64,000 nucleotides of DNA from Archegozetes longisetosus (GCA_018873245.2 JAEMBT020000002.1:4544001-4608000), one strand, 5' to 3'; shown: positions 1 through 12,072, numbered from the stretch's first letter. Numbers and translations are program-made. The notes: generated from the letters alone by a model not told the origin.

Positions 1-638
1 ATTTGTGCGCAAAGTTGTTTGTTGAGTAAACTTGACTTAAGTGTCCACATATGCCTAAAAGTGTATACTCTTTTCTCTTGTTAACAAACAGAGCGTAAAA
101 TATAACAAGTTTTATAAAACGTCGAGACCATGTCCAATGATTAGCCCATTTCTACGTCAGTTCCATTTTTATCTTCACAAATGGCTTTTTAGCAAAAATT
201 CTTCTAAATCTTATTTTCTCACATTAGCTATAATTTACAACAACTAATATGAACATTAACTCGCTTTCTGAAAGTATTTAACTCATTTTGAAAGTTAAAG
301 TAATCAGTATTTAAAATCCTATAGAAACTGTTTATACAAATATGAAACCACTCTATTATCTTATTTTTAGCACTAATTAGTTAAAAATAATAGAGTTTAA
401 TGTTGAACTGTGCCCATACTGTTGCATTTGGTATGAACCTGAACTTGTTTACATTATAAAATATTATCGAGTTATACACGCATTGTTGTCAGCACAAATT
501 GACTTAAAATGTAAACAAGTCTAGTTTTAAGTCTGTACGTAATGCAACATTACTGGCAGAGTCCAACTTTACAGCCAAATATTACTTAAAATCTGAATTA
601 ATTTAATAAACTATACAAATCTAATTCATTAATTACAG

Positions 639-1015
639 TATTCCAATACCAACTGAACGTACAATTGGGACACTTTTTCCCAACCAGCAACGGATCAATA
701 CTGATAACGATCCACAGCGATAAAGATAACACTGAAGAACAACTTATACCACCAAATAATGTAATATTTACAGGTTTGAGGTTCGGTAAATTAGCCGTAA
801 GAAAGAACTTAATATTGAACATAAGAGGCTTATCAATAAGTTGGACACAATTAGATGAGGGTCATGAACGGTCGCGAATGAGTTGGATTAATATAGAGTA
901 CGTGAAAGTAGCTCCAATACTAATCAATTATAACAATCAACCATTAGTTCAATTCTTTTGCGGAACTCAACTTCCGATCAGATTATATCAAACTGTAAGA
1001 TTTATACCTTGTTAA
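639..1015 (+). CDS. Pancreatic-lipase-like protein, last exon (C-terminal PLAT domain)
   Basis: This is the terminal exon of a gene whose upstream exons lie outside the window. An acceptor (attacag) ends at 638 and the frame stays open to a stop at 1013-1015, giving about 125 residues. It begins FQYQLNVQLGHFF and ends QTVRFIPC. A short beta-rich domain opening with aromatic-x-Tyr-x-hydrophobic and ending with a Cys as the last residue matches the PLAT/C-terminal domain of secreted pancreatic lipases, which bind lipid or cofactor and typically end in -LxPC. A second Cys (FFCGTQ) sits where lipases carry FNFC. The first codon is split, with one base from the previous exon. A poly(A) signal AATAAA lies at 1129-1134. 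The catalytic Ser-Asp-His domain is not in the window, so activity cannot be judged. Family assignment rests on pattern recall. Confidence 0.7.
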
Positions 1016-3173
1016 TTGTCACCATTCAATAATTACATTAATATTTGTTCAAATAATTATAATTTATTTTTATACAACGTCTTATCCAAAGTGTTCATAA
1101 ATTTTATACTTAGTTCTAATTTATTCAAAATAAAAGTTACATCCTTGGATTATAATAGGTATATGAATCGATGGTTTTCTATTGAAGACATCTCATGATA
1201 TTTAACTGAGATGTTTATAAATATTTACTCTTAGCAGTGTTTTTAACTGGTTTGTATACTTTCAGTCTATCAGCTCTGACAATCATTTTTCATATTATGA
1301 AATCAAATTCATTATTCGGTTTCAATTATCTAAATAAAAATTAATAATAGTAAGTCATCTATTAATTTATTGAAAATCATTTTGACTTTTGAAAAAAACA
1401 TTTGAAATCTTTATATTATTGAATTGATTTTTGAATAGGACTTGAAAATTTCTAATACTTTAAAGCAATTTACATTGCTAACAACAATCAATTCAAATTC
1501 TATTCAAAATTAGTTTTAAATTTCTATACTATTGGAAAATTATTGATGTACAAAATGAGTTTCAAAATTTTCATACTATAGAACATTAGACGGTATTTGT
1601 GACTCACAACAGGAATGAGTAATGTTGAGTCAAACTTCTTATACTTTTATAATCATTTCTATCATGTTTAGAAAACATATATCAATTTTTAGCATCAATT
1701 CAATTATAGGAAACCTTTACAATCGAATAAAAATCCTAATTTTCTAACTTAAAATAAATATATATATTTTGAAGAAAACGCATTTTTACAAACTCATTAA
1801 AGTTTGTACTTAAACTCAATCAAATTTAATAAATTATAATCGAACTTAAAAATCTAATTTAAGATATTCAAAGATCTCGTTTGAGAATCGAATAGTTTTT
1901 GCTATTGAATTATGGATAAATGTTATAAACGAAGAATATTCCAGAATACTAGAATCTGACAGCTGTCCAAAAACTACTTGACAACTTCAGATTATTCTTA
2001 AACTTTCAGATGACTGGAACCACTTTAATTCTATTGAGACACGAAAATGAGCATCTCGATTTTCTTCCACTCATTAACGAAGAAGATTCTTCACAGAAAT
2101 ATCATCCATGAATCAATTATTGGTTATTAAATATCCATAAACGAGAATATTGCAATAGTTAGTTTTAATATTAAAATCTTTAATTTTTTTTGTCAGTCTC
2201 TTAATCATATTGCCAGCGATCACATTTTTGATAATTTTCGCAAAATTGGACCAGGGAATGGACCTAAAATTAGCAACCAGTTGGGGCTCTAATCGATATA
2301 TTTTGTTTGAAATGTAACAAACTTTGAATGTGATGCAAAAAAAACTAAAAACTAATTCTTAAAACTGAGTCATTCGAAAGTAAAAATCAAGGTTTAAAAC
2401 TTACAATGTTAAAAATATTATCTCTAATAGTGTGAATTACGATCGAATCTAATCACATGTTGGGATAATTTTTAATTATATGTAATGTGTTAAATCTTTA
2501 TTATAGGGAATAAAGTTGTTACTCTAATATTTAAGTCATACTAGAATCTCGGGAAACCGAGTCCCGCTCAGGCAAAGTCACTGGGAAGCTGGAATGAAAA
2601 TTCCCGACATAATCCAACTCTGCTCTAGTCTCCAGCTTAAGTCACAAACTCGAGGTTATACTCTCCAGTATAGGAATTTTCACCTAAAACCCATTATATC
2701 ACTGAACATTAAAAAAACATGAAATAAATATTTTTTCAAAAAATTTTCAAGTTGGAGGAGCTGCATAGTTCAGCTCTGACTTGAGATATAGTCAGACGAT
2801 TTCTTTCATCTGTCCATAAATTTTCATTACAATGAATATAGGTTCGATAAAATCACTTTCAATCGATTAATAATGAAACAATATACAAACTAAACGAGTA
2901 TGAATATGTTTATTTGAATCAATAATAGCTTAATACTTATCAAAATACAGATATCAATTTCAACGGTCGTGTATTGATTTATTGTACAGGCGTTACAGCT
3001 AGGTATTTAAAAGATTAAAATACTAGTAAGTATAAGTTTAGATCGCATGTGAAAGTTTCTTATGTCTTAAGTTAAAATTTCGTGAATCAAAATTGGTTTT
3101 ACTTTTATTCAACTAAATCATTCAATATTTAAAATGCTTTTATAAGTTAAATAAAGGCTGGAGACTACCATAG
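1016..3173. other. Gene-free stretch downstream of the lipase exon
   Basis: No open frame here has coding character. The sequence is AT-rich, apart from a slightly more GC-rich block near 2540-2680 that may be an old repeat. AATAAA signals at 1129 and 1333 could serve the lipase transcript. Confidence 0.5.
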
Positions 3174-3692
3174 CACGTGAATTGAACGCAAAAATTGGGC
3201 TGACGACAATTGAGCGCTTACGCAACTGAGCGCACCACGATTTAGCGCCAAATATTAAATATAGAACTAAATTAAAAATTTGTTGTGAAAAGCATTTTTT
3301 GATTATGTCATAAAATCCAATAAAATAGGATTGAATCAAAACATGAAATTTTGTTTTAATTAATTGAATTAAATTAAATTCAGTTGAATTATATTGGATT
3401 AAAATTAAAATTTTTTGAAAATAATCTAATACATAATTAATAATAATGATAATAACTGGATTAAAATTCGTATGCATACGCTTTTCAATCATGTGCAATG
3501 ACCGTTACCCTATGAAAGTACAGTAGTTGACAACAATTTGAGCAAAAGTCGCTTTTGAGCTCAACTGTCGTTGCGCGTAATTTTTGAGCGCTTAATAGTC
3601 GTTCGTTTAATTGTCATGCGCTCAATACTCGCTGCGCCTAATTGACTGCGCTTAAATGTACAGCGCTCAAATGTTTGCGCTCAATTGCCGTG
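3174..3692. mobile_element. Non-autonomous element with iterated 15-bp subterminal repeats in inverted orientation
   Basis: The left end (about 3174-3250) contains several diverged copies of a unit close to CGACAATTGAGCGC. The right end (about 3530-3692) contains roughly nine copies of the same unit in reverse complement. The outermost units (CACGTGAATTGAACGCA on the left, TGCGCTCAATTGCCGTG on the right) are mirror images. The middle is AT-rich with no transposase. This is the structure of a MITE or foldback element with internally repeated ends. A 126-aa minus-strand open frame across it is not credible. Confidence 0.6.
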
Positions 3693-3867
3693 GAACCGGA
3701 GATTATAGCCTCAACTGTCGAGCTGGAGAATTGGCATCTCTAGTGAAGAAAATCTTTTGCAAAGGAAAAACTAGTGATAAAAGGATAATTTTTTCAAAAA
3801 CGTAGTTTATTCTTGTATAAATTAATCGGCTGTTTAGGATTTTGAACGTGATCAACTCTTAAATGAA

Positions 3868-4674
3868 GTACAGCTGCTAAGGAGATATTTTTGTATCTTA
3901 GGGCGACTACTTTCAACCTTCGCAAATATTGAAAAAGCATTCAATTTGTTCATTATACAAAAGAACATTGCCGAACCCTGCCTATAATATATTTTTAGAT
4001 ATATGGTAACATATTTAATCACGATGTAAAATGTAATATTTTGGTGGGGACCCCACCCTCCGCCCCCACCAGAGCCCTGGGGGCCGACTATCTGTGGACC
4101 GTAGCGTTTTCACTATGTAAAGACATGCTTGATGGTTTTTATATTATTCAAGCTGAACATTATATTTTTATAAATTCACTTTTAAACGGATCTATATGTA
4201 TTTTTTAATGCTGAATCCGAATATCAAATCAAAAATCTTTTATATCGAATAGTTTTCGAGATATTCGAATTTTGTGTCGAATTTTTCGATTCTTTGATTT
4301 TAAGATTTTTGAATATATGATTTCGATGTAGAATTTAACGCTGACTACAAATATAAAAACCATTTTTCGATACTTTTAATATCCACCGAATAAATCTATA
4401 TTTTATCCCATTTTAAAACTTTAACGCCATCTAACGCTTAAACTATAAGTTGTATGGAAGTGGGCCCATTGGCAATTTTGATCAGGCTGATGACCTCTAT
4501 TAAAATATATCATCAGATCCCGAGTGCCAAATTAGGTAGAATCCCATAGACTTTCTGGCAATGCTCTTTGAATATTTGCGCATGCATTGAAAAAATACTA
4601 CTTTACAGTGACAATCAACGCATTGCGCAATAGTCGCCCTAAGATACAAAAAGTATCTTCTAAGCAGCTTTAGT
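3868..4674. mobile_element. MITE with about 125-bp inverted arms, inserted 3' of DEG/ENaC copy A
   Basis: About 3870-3995 is repeated in reverse complement at about 4540-4672. Shared blocks are a GCTGCTTAG-like terminus, GTATCTTAGGGCGACTA and GCAAATATT...GCATTGCC. The interior includes a short GC-rich block (4045-4090). The duplicated flank of copy B (around 15890-15920) lacks the element, so the insertion is younger than the tandem duplication. No transposase is present. Confidence 0.6.
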
Positions 4675-5202
4675 TCTTTTTCTACGAGTAAAAAGTAATA
4701 ATTTAAGCGAAACTTTCATTTTGAAAATAATTTATTCACTAGTATTTATGAACAAGAGAAGTTATTTTGCAATCGAAACTTTAAAATATTGAAATCTTAT
4801 TCTTATTTTAATTCGCAATATTTTTATGTTTTTTCTTCAGTGCATTTGTTGAGTAAAATCAAGTAAACAATTCAGAGTTATTAAACTCAAAAACAGCAAA
4901 TTATTCTCTTTCGAATAGTGTATTAGAGAACAAGTTTCAAAATGTTTATAACTTTTGAAATTTTTTATTCAGATCTCTTGCAAAAAACGTTGTGCCAGTC
5001 GCATATTACAAATTCGAACTTTCTGGGTCGAATTTAGTATTTATGTTTATGTGAGTGTCCGATCAATAAAACACTATAAAAACAAAAACTCAAATAGAAT
5101 AAAATAATTTTTATCATAATTGATCATAATTGTTTTGACAGTGTAATCAATTGTGTTGAACTCACAGTAGAATTCTCAAAAACGAGTTATAGAACACAAA
5201 AA

Positions 5203-8200
5203 TTAATTATTTAATCTGAATCTAATATTGCTGAATGTTTCGACCAAGACATTAAATTTATTTTTGAGTTGATTGGGTATGAAGTAAAGAAACAATTTTC
5301 CATCGCTTGATAGCCACAACCCAAAAAGTCCTCCACAACAAGACAAGTACTCGATCAATGAAATAACAGGTGTTTCGATGTAGTAAATCATTGGTGATCT
5401 CATGTCCCATAAAAGTCGAGTGGTTGTTGTCCCTGCCGATGGCTGAGGCAAAGATTCAAAGTTTATAGATGCTAAGCTTTCATCATTCAAAATCCTTGTA
5501 ATTTTATAATCAATGAAAACGCAATCTCTTGGACACAATTTATTGCATTTTTCCAGCATACGTTTGTCATAAATGAGTTTATGATACAAGTCATTCGATT
5601 TTTTCGAGCAATAAATTAATTCATTAGGTTCTTCATCCGACTCACTGATAAATCCGTTGATTATTAGTGGACTACATCTCAACGTTTTCTCGAAATAAGT
5701 TTTGGAGCATTTACGCAAACATTCGCTTTGAGAAATAGCATCAAAGGGAGCATCAATTGAATAATGATTGCACTCTCCATAAGGAAATTCTAAATTCGAT
5801 CGAACCGTTTTATGAATCAAAAGAGTTTTGTTCCCATTATTCAATGTATAATAGTCTTCAGTATCATCGTTTGGATTATTACTTGTAAATATGGGTTTCT
5901 GAGGAGAATGAACACTAAATAACTTCATTTGGATATAAGATACCCTTCGACTTTTGAAAACTTGAGGAAAAGATAAAATAGTCATAAAGTTTTCTCTCAT
6001 TTCATTTGAATTGTAAAGTTTATCGAATTTCTCATCGATAACAAAATTAAATGTTTTTTTATGTTCTTCATATTTAGATCTTTGTATTAAACGTAAATCC
6101 AACCCCTTAATAGACCTTGAAATTGATGTAAAGTTGAATAAATTATTGTTCAAATCAATTTTTGTGTATTGATTAAACTGTTGATAAGTTGGATATTTTA
6201 ATAACATATTTCTCGTTATATTATTTAAATGAATGCAATCTAATATTTTATTTATTTTATTAAAGCCATTGAATTTCAATCCATTAAAACATTCATTCTG
6301 TAAAATATGCTCATATTCGTCTTTGTTCAGATGTACAATTGGCATTGCTATGGTTATTGCTGGAAATGTCAAATGTTCGTAATGTCTTCTTATATCAACT
6401 TTAACTTGAGTTTCGAAACTCAAGTATGTGATCGATAAATTTATGAGTTGATTAATTAAAAAAATCATCAGAATAAAGCGTGAAATCATCTATTCAGGAA
6501 GTTATTTGAAAATATTTTGATAATTAGCAAAAAAAATTTCAACTTCTCTGTTGCTGATCAACAGAATTTCAATTTTATCATAAAGAGTAATTAATCTACA
6601 GGGTGTAAAAGAAAAGATTCCGTAAAATAAAAGTTAATAACTTTTAATTATTAGACTGATTTAAAAATGTTTTTTTGTTTAAAAGTAGAATAATGGGAGT
6701 TTTTTTCAGCTTTGGAACTTTAATGATTCTAGCACCCATGTCCTTTATATTCGTGAAATAGTTAACATTACAGTCAATGGGAAAAATTTTAAATTTGAAT
6801 ATCTTGAAAACGCGAGCCGATATCGACACCATTTTTACAAAACATATTTATTATATCATTATAGTCAACCTTATCAAATTTGACAACCATTGGTCAAGAA
6901 CTTTATAAGTTATGGCTATTTTTCATATTTTCATACAGAATGTAGAATATTGAACTCCTTAAAAGTATTTCTTTATAGCTTTTTTATTTCAAGTCTTTAA
7001 GTTTTGAAACTAAGCCACATTTTTAGAAATAAGAATTTTTTTTCAAATTTTTTGCTTTTGTTTATGAGTGATTTCACTTTAAAAAATAAAGCAGATTAAA
7101 AGTTATTAACTTTCACTTTTACCGAGTCTATTATTTTATATCCTCTACATTCTGCATGAAAATATGAAAAATAGCCATAACTTATAAAGTTCTTGACCAA
7201 TGGTTGTCAAATTTGATAAGGTTGACTATAATGATATAATAAATATGTTTTGTAAAAATGGTGTCGATATCGGCTCGCGTTTTCAAGATATTCAAATTTA
7301 AAATTTTTCCCATAGACTGTAATGTTAACTATTTCACGAATATAAAGGACATGGGTGCTAGAATCATTAAAGTTCCAAAGCTGAAAAAAACTCCCATTAT
7401 TCTACTTTTAAATAAAAAAACATTTTTAAATCAGTCTAATAATTAAAAAGTTATTAACTTTTAATTTTACGGAGTCTTTTCTTTTACACCCTGTATTTAG
7501 TAGTAAGTTTTGTAAAATAACATGCGCTTAAAAATTGAGTTTGATATAAATCGATTTTATTAGATATTTTTCCTTATTGTTTGAAATTAATTTTTTTAAA
7601 CTTGTGAAAAACTGGAAAATCTCATGCTATATTCAATTGACTTACATGAAGGACTCGCTTTGGATAATTTTTTGTAAAAATTATACCATTTGCCAAATAC
7701 TTGAAGAAAGTTGATTTTATTAACAATTGTGAGATTGCCTTTTTAACCGGAATAATAATTCGTCTCAAAAGTTCAGATTTTAAATATTCAAAATCTAAGC
7801 CAAACCATTGGGTAACATGACAGTTGATATATAGTCTGAAACCATATCTTTGATGTATACACGGATGTAATCTTCCTACAAGATTATTACTCAATTCTAT
7901 TAATTTGTTGATCAAACTTCTAAAATTGATTCCATGCCATAAACTCATTAAATTAACGACAGCTGTAATATATTGAAAGAATAACATTTTCGGGACATAA
8001 ATAACATTTATATAATAATTTTGATTGAAATCGAAATTCAATTCACTGCCAATATTTCTTTCTTCAATTGATTCTATCTTAAAATATTGTTTATCACAAG
8101 AATCGGGACATAATTTAAAGCATGAGTCTATAAGATGATTATTTAACATTTCGGTTTGATTTCTATCATTCAATTTACAAAATGAAACATTTGGAGAAAT

Positions 8201-10752
8201 AGAATCTGTTTTAATTTTGAATGTGATCATATGATCGGTTTTGGGTACGCAATCATGTGCTTCGATATAACCCTTTAAATAGCATTGATTAATACAATCA
8301 GCTCTTGACTCAATACCATACTTATGGCAATTGGTATGATATGGATATTCAAGTTTTTTGAAACGATATTCAGATATTTTATATTTGTAGATTTGTTGTT
8401 CATCTCCATCCTCGAAATTAAACTGAAAAACTTCTGAAGGGATGATAAATGGCAACAAAGCAGGTGAGTGAAGATACAATTTTGAATTCAACCTATACTT
8501 ATGCTCTTTATCAAAAAAATATAAATCCATTGGGGAAATTTCATAAGACTTAATAGGTATTCCTGTGACATTTTTTGCAAGTGAACTTAGCATTAACAAA
8601 CGTTGATCAGACTTAATATGTATTTTTGTGCCTTTTTACAAGTAAAGTCAGTGTTAATAAACTTTTCCAGATTTAATACGCATTTTTGTAGCATTGATCT
8701 CATGGCGATAAGTGAAACATGTCTCGTTTGGAGAGATATAAGCATCTGTTTGAATACAATTGGAGTCAGTTGCAAACTTGCATTCATAATGGGCTAAAAA
8801 GAAGTTGATCTCATCTTTAATTAGACCCAAATTGCTTTCTGCTAATGTATTGATTTTCTTTTCATTTTCTCTCATCTGATCTATAGTATTGAAATCGAGA
8901 TTACTCTTCAAAAAATTATATATTTTAGGCCGAGGTTGAAATGAATGCAAAACAGCTACAACAACGCTTTTCAACTTTATGTCTTTTATTTTTAATTCAT
9001 TCATAATCAGACGATCTCTTGTATTAAAGGTAATATACGATATAAACGGTTGAAATGATTCGATAAGATCGATAATACTCTGGTAGTTATTGCAAATAGT
9101 TAATGCTGGCAATGATTTCACTTCAACATAACCATCATTGTCGACAATATCAATGATTTCAATATTGGTTTCAGTAGAGAATGTCAGATAATCATGAGTC
9201 AAATAAATGATTTGGTATATTAAGCAAGTTGTGCATAAGACATTCAGATATAATCTCCAGTTATATTCAAATAAATGTTTGATAATATTCTTCATCTTCT
9301 CGTATAAATAAAATATTTTATCGAATTTGCATAAAATTATCATATTTAAGATTAAATAATCTGTTAACAAGATTTTAAACAGAAAATCCATAATGTATTT
9401 TAGTAAAGCCTTTATAAATTTGTTTATATCTACAACAGCAAAGCCAAACCATAACCCTATCAATCCTCCGATATTTGATGCATAAATAATTATAGAATAT
9501 TTTGGTTCAAATTCATATTGAAAATGAGCCAAATTTCTTGCTTTTATTCTGAATACACGTTTAGTTTTTTCTGATAAAGCAGATAACATACCAAGAACGC
9601 CAGTAATCCTCGTCGATATTTCAAAATATTGTTGATCGCAGTGTTTTTTACATTTAATGATACACTTTTCGGCTCCTATTTCTTTGAATCTCATATCACA
9701 TTTAGAATCTTTATTTCTTACTTTAAATTCAAAAGCTATTTCATCAATGGTTGTCATCACAGAGCAGTTGTATTTTCTACGATACTCTTTGATAAGGCAG
9801 TCGTTTCTGCATTCTTCGAATGATTGCGAATCTTTAACTGAAAGATAACCTATTATTGTGTACTGCTTAATTAAAAATAAATGAAATTCAACTCACTGTT
9901 AAAATCTTGACAATCACTCTGGTAGGGCCACGAAAGATATTTTACTGAAGATCTCGAATATTTAAATTCATTCAAAGCTCCTATCCTTTCCAGTATAATA
10001 ACATTCTCTCTTCTGGGAATAATAAATTTATTCGAATCATGTATTAACCAAAACACATTTTCAAAAAGTTTCGAACTAAACATTACATTTTCCGAATTTT
10101 TCGGATCCAATTCAAATTTAATATAATCGTCATCCTTCAATGTAAATGAATTGTTAGTCAATGAGTTTTTATCACTAAAGTAAGTGAAACAAACTCCAAA
10201 GTCATTCCCAGGCATTGATTTAATAACCTGTGAATAGTTTTCACAATTTTCAATGATTTGGTTGCCATAAGCACTATTAGAGTGAACTTTGCCCGAACAT
10301 TGAATCAAATCTCTTGCCTCAATCGTCACATTCAAAGCACTTTTCTTTAACTCTCGATAATTCAGTACTTTAAATAGTTTAGTATCATAATCATAAATAT
10401 ATTCATTGTAGTTAAGTATGCAATCACGATTATATCTTCCTCTTTTCTGACACAAATCTAATTTGATTTTTCCAGTTTCGGTCACATTTCTAAGAAATAG
10501 ATTTCGCTCTTTTGTCAAATTGAAGTGAGAAAAAACTCTATTTCTGTCTAAAGAGTAGGAATTTTCAGTGCAAAGTTGAATCGCAGGTAATTTGAAATAT
10601 TTTATATCGTTCAGTTCTTCTAACTTTAAAGTTGAAGGGAATTCAAAATAATCTATTGTTATATCTATTGCTTGGTGTAATAATATAAAAAACCAAAAAA
10701 CTTTGAAAGTAAAGCTAAACAATAATTTCAAAAACTCAATCAATTTTTTCAT
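5203..10752 (-). CDS. Three-domain fused DEG/ENaC-type sodium channel (tandem copy A)
   Basis: The proposed exons are 10752-9897, 9849-8663, 8611-7646 and 6489-5203 (stop included), 4296 nt in all, about 1431 residues. Domain 1 (about 1-430) has TM1 near 10-32, KLPAIQLC in place of FPAVTIC, GVCFTYF, the motif C-x3-C-x3-C-x2-QYF, and TM2 with SNIGGLIGLWFGF. After a linker of about 55 residues comes domain 2 (about 480-910): TM1, LPALTICN, CFTYRHE, Cys-rich repeats, and TM2 with AVVNLMSLWHGIN. After about 90 residues comes domain 3 (about 1004-1431): TM1, FPAITI, KCNKLCPRDCVF, and TM2 with CCGGLFGLWLSS. Introns are 9850-9896 (47 bp, gtgagt), 8612-8662 (51 bp, inferred), and 6490-7645 (gtaagt, phase 0), the last carrying a foldback element. 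The family forms trimeric amiloride-sensitive cation channels at the plasma membrane. The N-terminal HG gating motif is not visible in any domain. The domain 1-2 fusion lies within one exon. The domain 2-3 fusion rests on conserved splice sites. Confidence 0.72.
6599..7493. mobile_element. Foldback MITE (Tc1/mariner-type ends, TA target site) inside the last intron of copy A
   Basis: The element runs from CAGGGTGTAAAAG to its exact reverse complement and is flanked by TA on both sides (6597-6598, 7494-7495). The arms are about 349 bp each (6599-6947 and 7145-7493) and nearly identical; each encodes the same meaningless 62-aa frame on opposite strands. The spacer is about 200 bp. The homologous intron of copy B (20286-20531) has an empty site with a single TA. 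Insertion therefore followed the gene duplication. There is no transposase. Confidence 0.85.
8612..8662 (-). other. Putative 51-nt intron created by a small tandem duplication in copy A
   Basis: A unit of about 60 bp is present two to three times in tandem here (about 8545-8695), against once in copy B. Read straight through, the frame stops at TAA just after GGAAAA. Removing GTTTAT...ATTAAG (51 nt) joins GGA AAA to TCT GAT in phase 0 on both sides and restores one open frame. The length matches the neighbouring 47-bp intron. The donor GTTTAT is weak, though other genes here use GTTTGT and GTTTCG. The alternative is a frame-breaking duplication. Confidence 0.45.
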
Positions 10753-11596
10753 TTCTGATCAATTGCAAAGTAGATTTATTCTTCAAAAATCGTGTATCAA
10801 TGAAATACTCCATCAAAACAATAATCAATATTTTTATATCCAAATAACCGTGTACTTCGTATGAGACTTATGGTTGAATGCAAGACTTTTCAATTTAACT
10901 TGAGCTCTTAATTATTTTTGTGAGGAGACTATGGCAACAGAACCATAAACATAAAATCTTTGAATTATTTATCAACTTATTTTCGAGTTTTCATTTCAAT
11001 ATTTAATATTAATGAAATATTTCCTTCTCCATTTAGACCAAAGAATCAATATTCAAAGTTTTAATGAGTTTATGTTTTCATGTAAACTCATATTTTTTGA
11101 AGATATGTGCCAAAGCAAGTGGCTAAGTAGTAGAGGCCGAGGGGCCTAGACCCTCAACTCAAATCTGGTAAACATTAAACTAATTGTTAAATGAAAACAA
11201 AAGTTATTCAATAGAATTAAACTATACTTAGGTTCCAATCACTGTTTCAGAATATTGCTGTTTCAGTACTGTACTGTATTATTATTCATACTTTTTATAA
11301 AGCTTTAATTGTTTGCTCCCTCACTCAAAAATTTCTGCCTTCGCCACTGATCAGTGGTTTCATTTCAGATTTAGTAATAAATTTCTAGAGATTGAATGAG
11401 TCTTTATTGCGCTGTGGTCTGCAATTATTGCTATTAATCAACAGCCGAAATAGCACTTTGTTTCAAAACATAAAACTAGTTTTTCTACTGTATTGCATTA
11501 TTTTTTTATTGTATTGGTCTAAAAACCAAATTTGCATGTATTGAATTATTATTGAATTATCTAAATCTGTTTTATATAAATAAAAAAATTATTTAC
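10753..11596. other. 5' flank of DEG/ENaC copy A, shared with copy B to about 11070
   Basis: The first 300 bp or so upstream of copy A match the upstream flank of copy B (23520-23870), including the block ending GACTATGGCAACAGAACC. The promoter was therefore duplicated with the gene. Further out, 11100-11355 holds a GC-richer remnant that looks like an old repeat. No gene is seen. Confidence 0.5.
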
Positions 11597-12072
11597 CTGA
11601 CTTATTGTCAATCACTGCATACAATGTTTTGTCACTTGTAAAAAATTCACGCAATCTTCTATTAAATTTTCCTATCTTAACAACTTTTTTATCCCATTGA
11701 TCCATAAGTGATTTCTCATAAACAAACTTGTTATGATGAGATGTACAATCAAAGGAAACAAAACGAAGCAGTGAAAAAGTTTACTTTTTAAGTTTCAAAT
11801 CTTAAAGCAAAACAGTTGGTATACTGAAGTCATACACAAGTTTTCCACATCAAAAATACTGATTAGTAAACTAATACTTTGTGCTCAGTCAATACTATGA
11901 TATTCTTAGTCATTGTTTACTTCAATTATACGTAAACTTTGAATATTTAAAATTTTGTCAACTTTTTTCCCTTGGTTACTCATATTTTAGTGCTTTATAA
12001 TCAGTGCATAATTTTTAAATGTAGAAAATTAAAAACCGCTTCGTTTCTGTTTCCTTTGATTGTACCAACCAA
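11597..12072 (-). pseudogene. Orphan coding-like exon, split by a MITE
   Basis: On the minus strand an acceptor (gatattag, 12073-12080) is followed by 12072-12063 and then, after the 317-bp MITE at 11746-12062, by 11745-11597, ending at a donor AG|GTAAAT. Joined without the MITE and one TA copy, the roughly 157 nt are open in one frame for about 52 residues. Recognisable runs are SLMDQWDKKVVK, FNRRLREFFTSDKTLY and AVIDNKSG. The composition is protein-like (balanced charged and aromatic residues), unlike the surrounding junk frames. I do not recognise the family and see no partner exons nearby. It could be a stranded exon of a decayed gene. Confidence 0.4.
11746..12062. mobile_element. MITE with TA target duplication inside an exon-like segment
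   Basis: The termini CAATCAAAGGAAACA...AACGAAGC and their reverse complement (about 31 bp) are flanked by TA at 11744-11745 and 12063-12064. The 317-bp interior is AT-rich without coding capacity. TA target and palindromic ends fit a Tc1/mariner-derived MITE. Confidence 0.65.

Noticed and set aside
3118-3498. 126-aa minus-strand open frame
   Set aside because: It lies across a non-autonomous element with iterated ends and is A/T-driven, with no protein-family features.
6644-7446. Two identical 62-aa open frames on opposite strands (6644-6832 and 7258-7446)
   Set aside because: They are the mirror images of one sequence in the arms of the foldback MITE, not genes.
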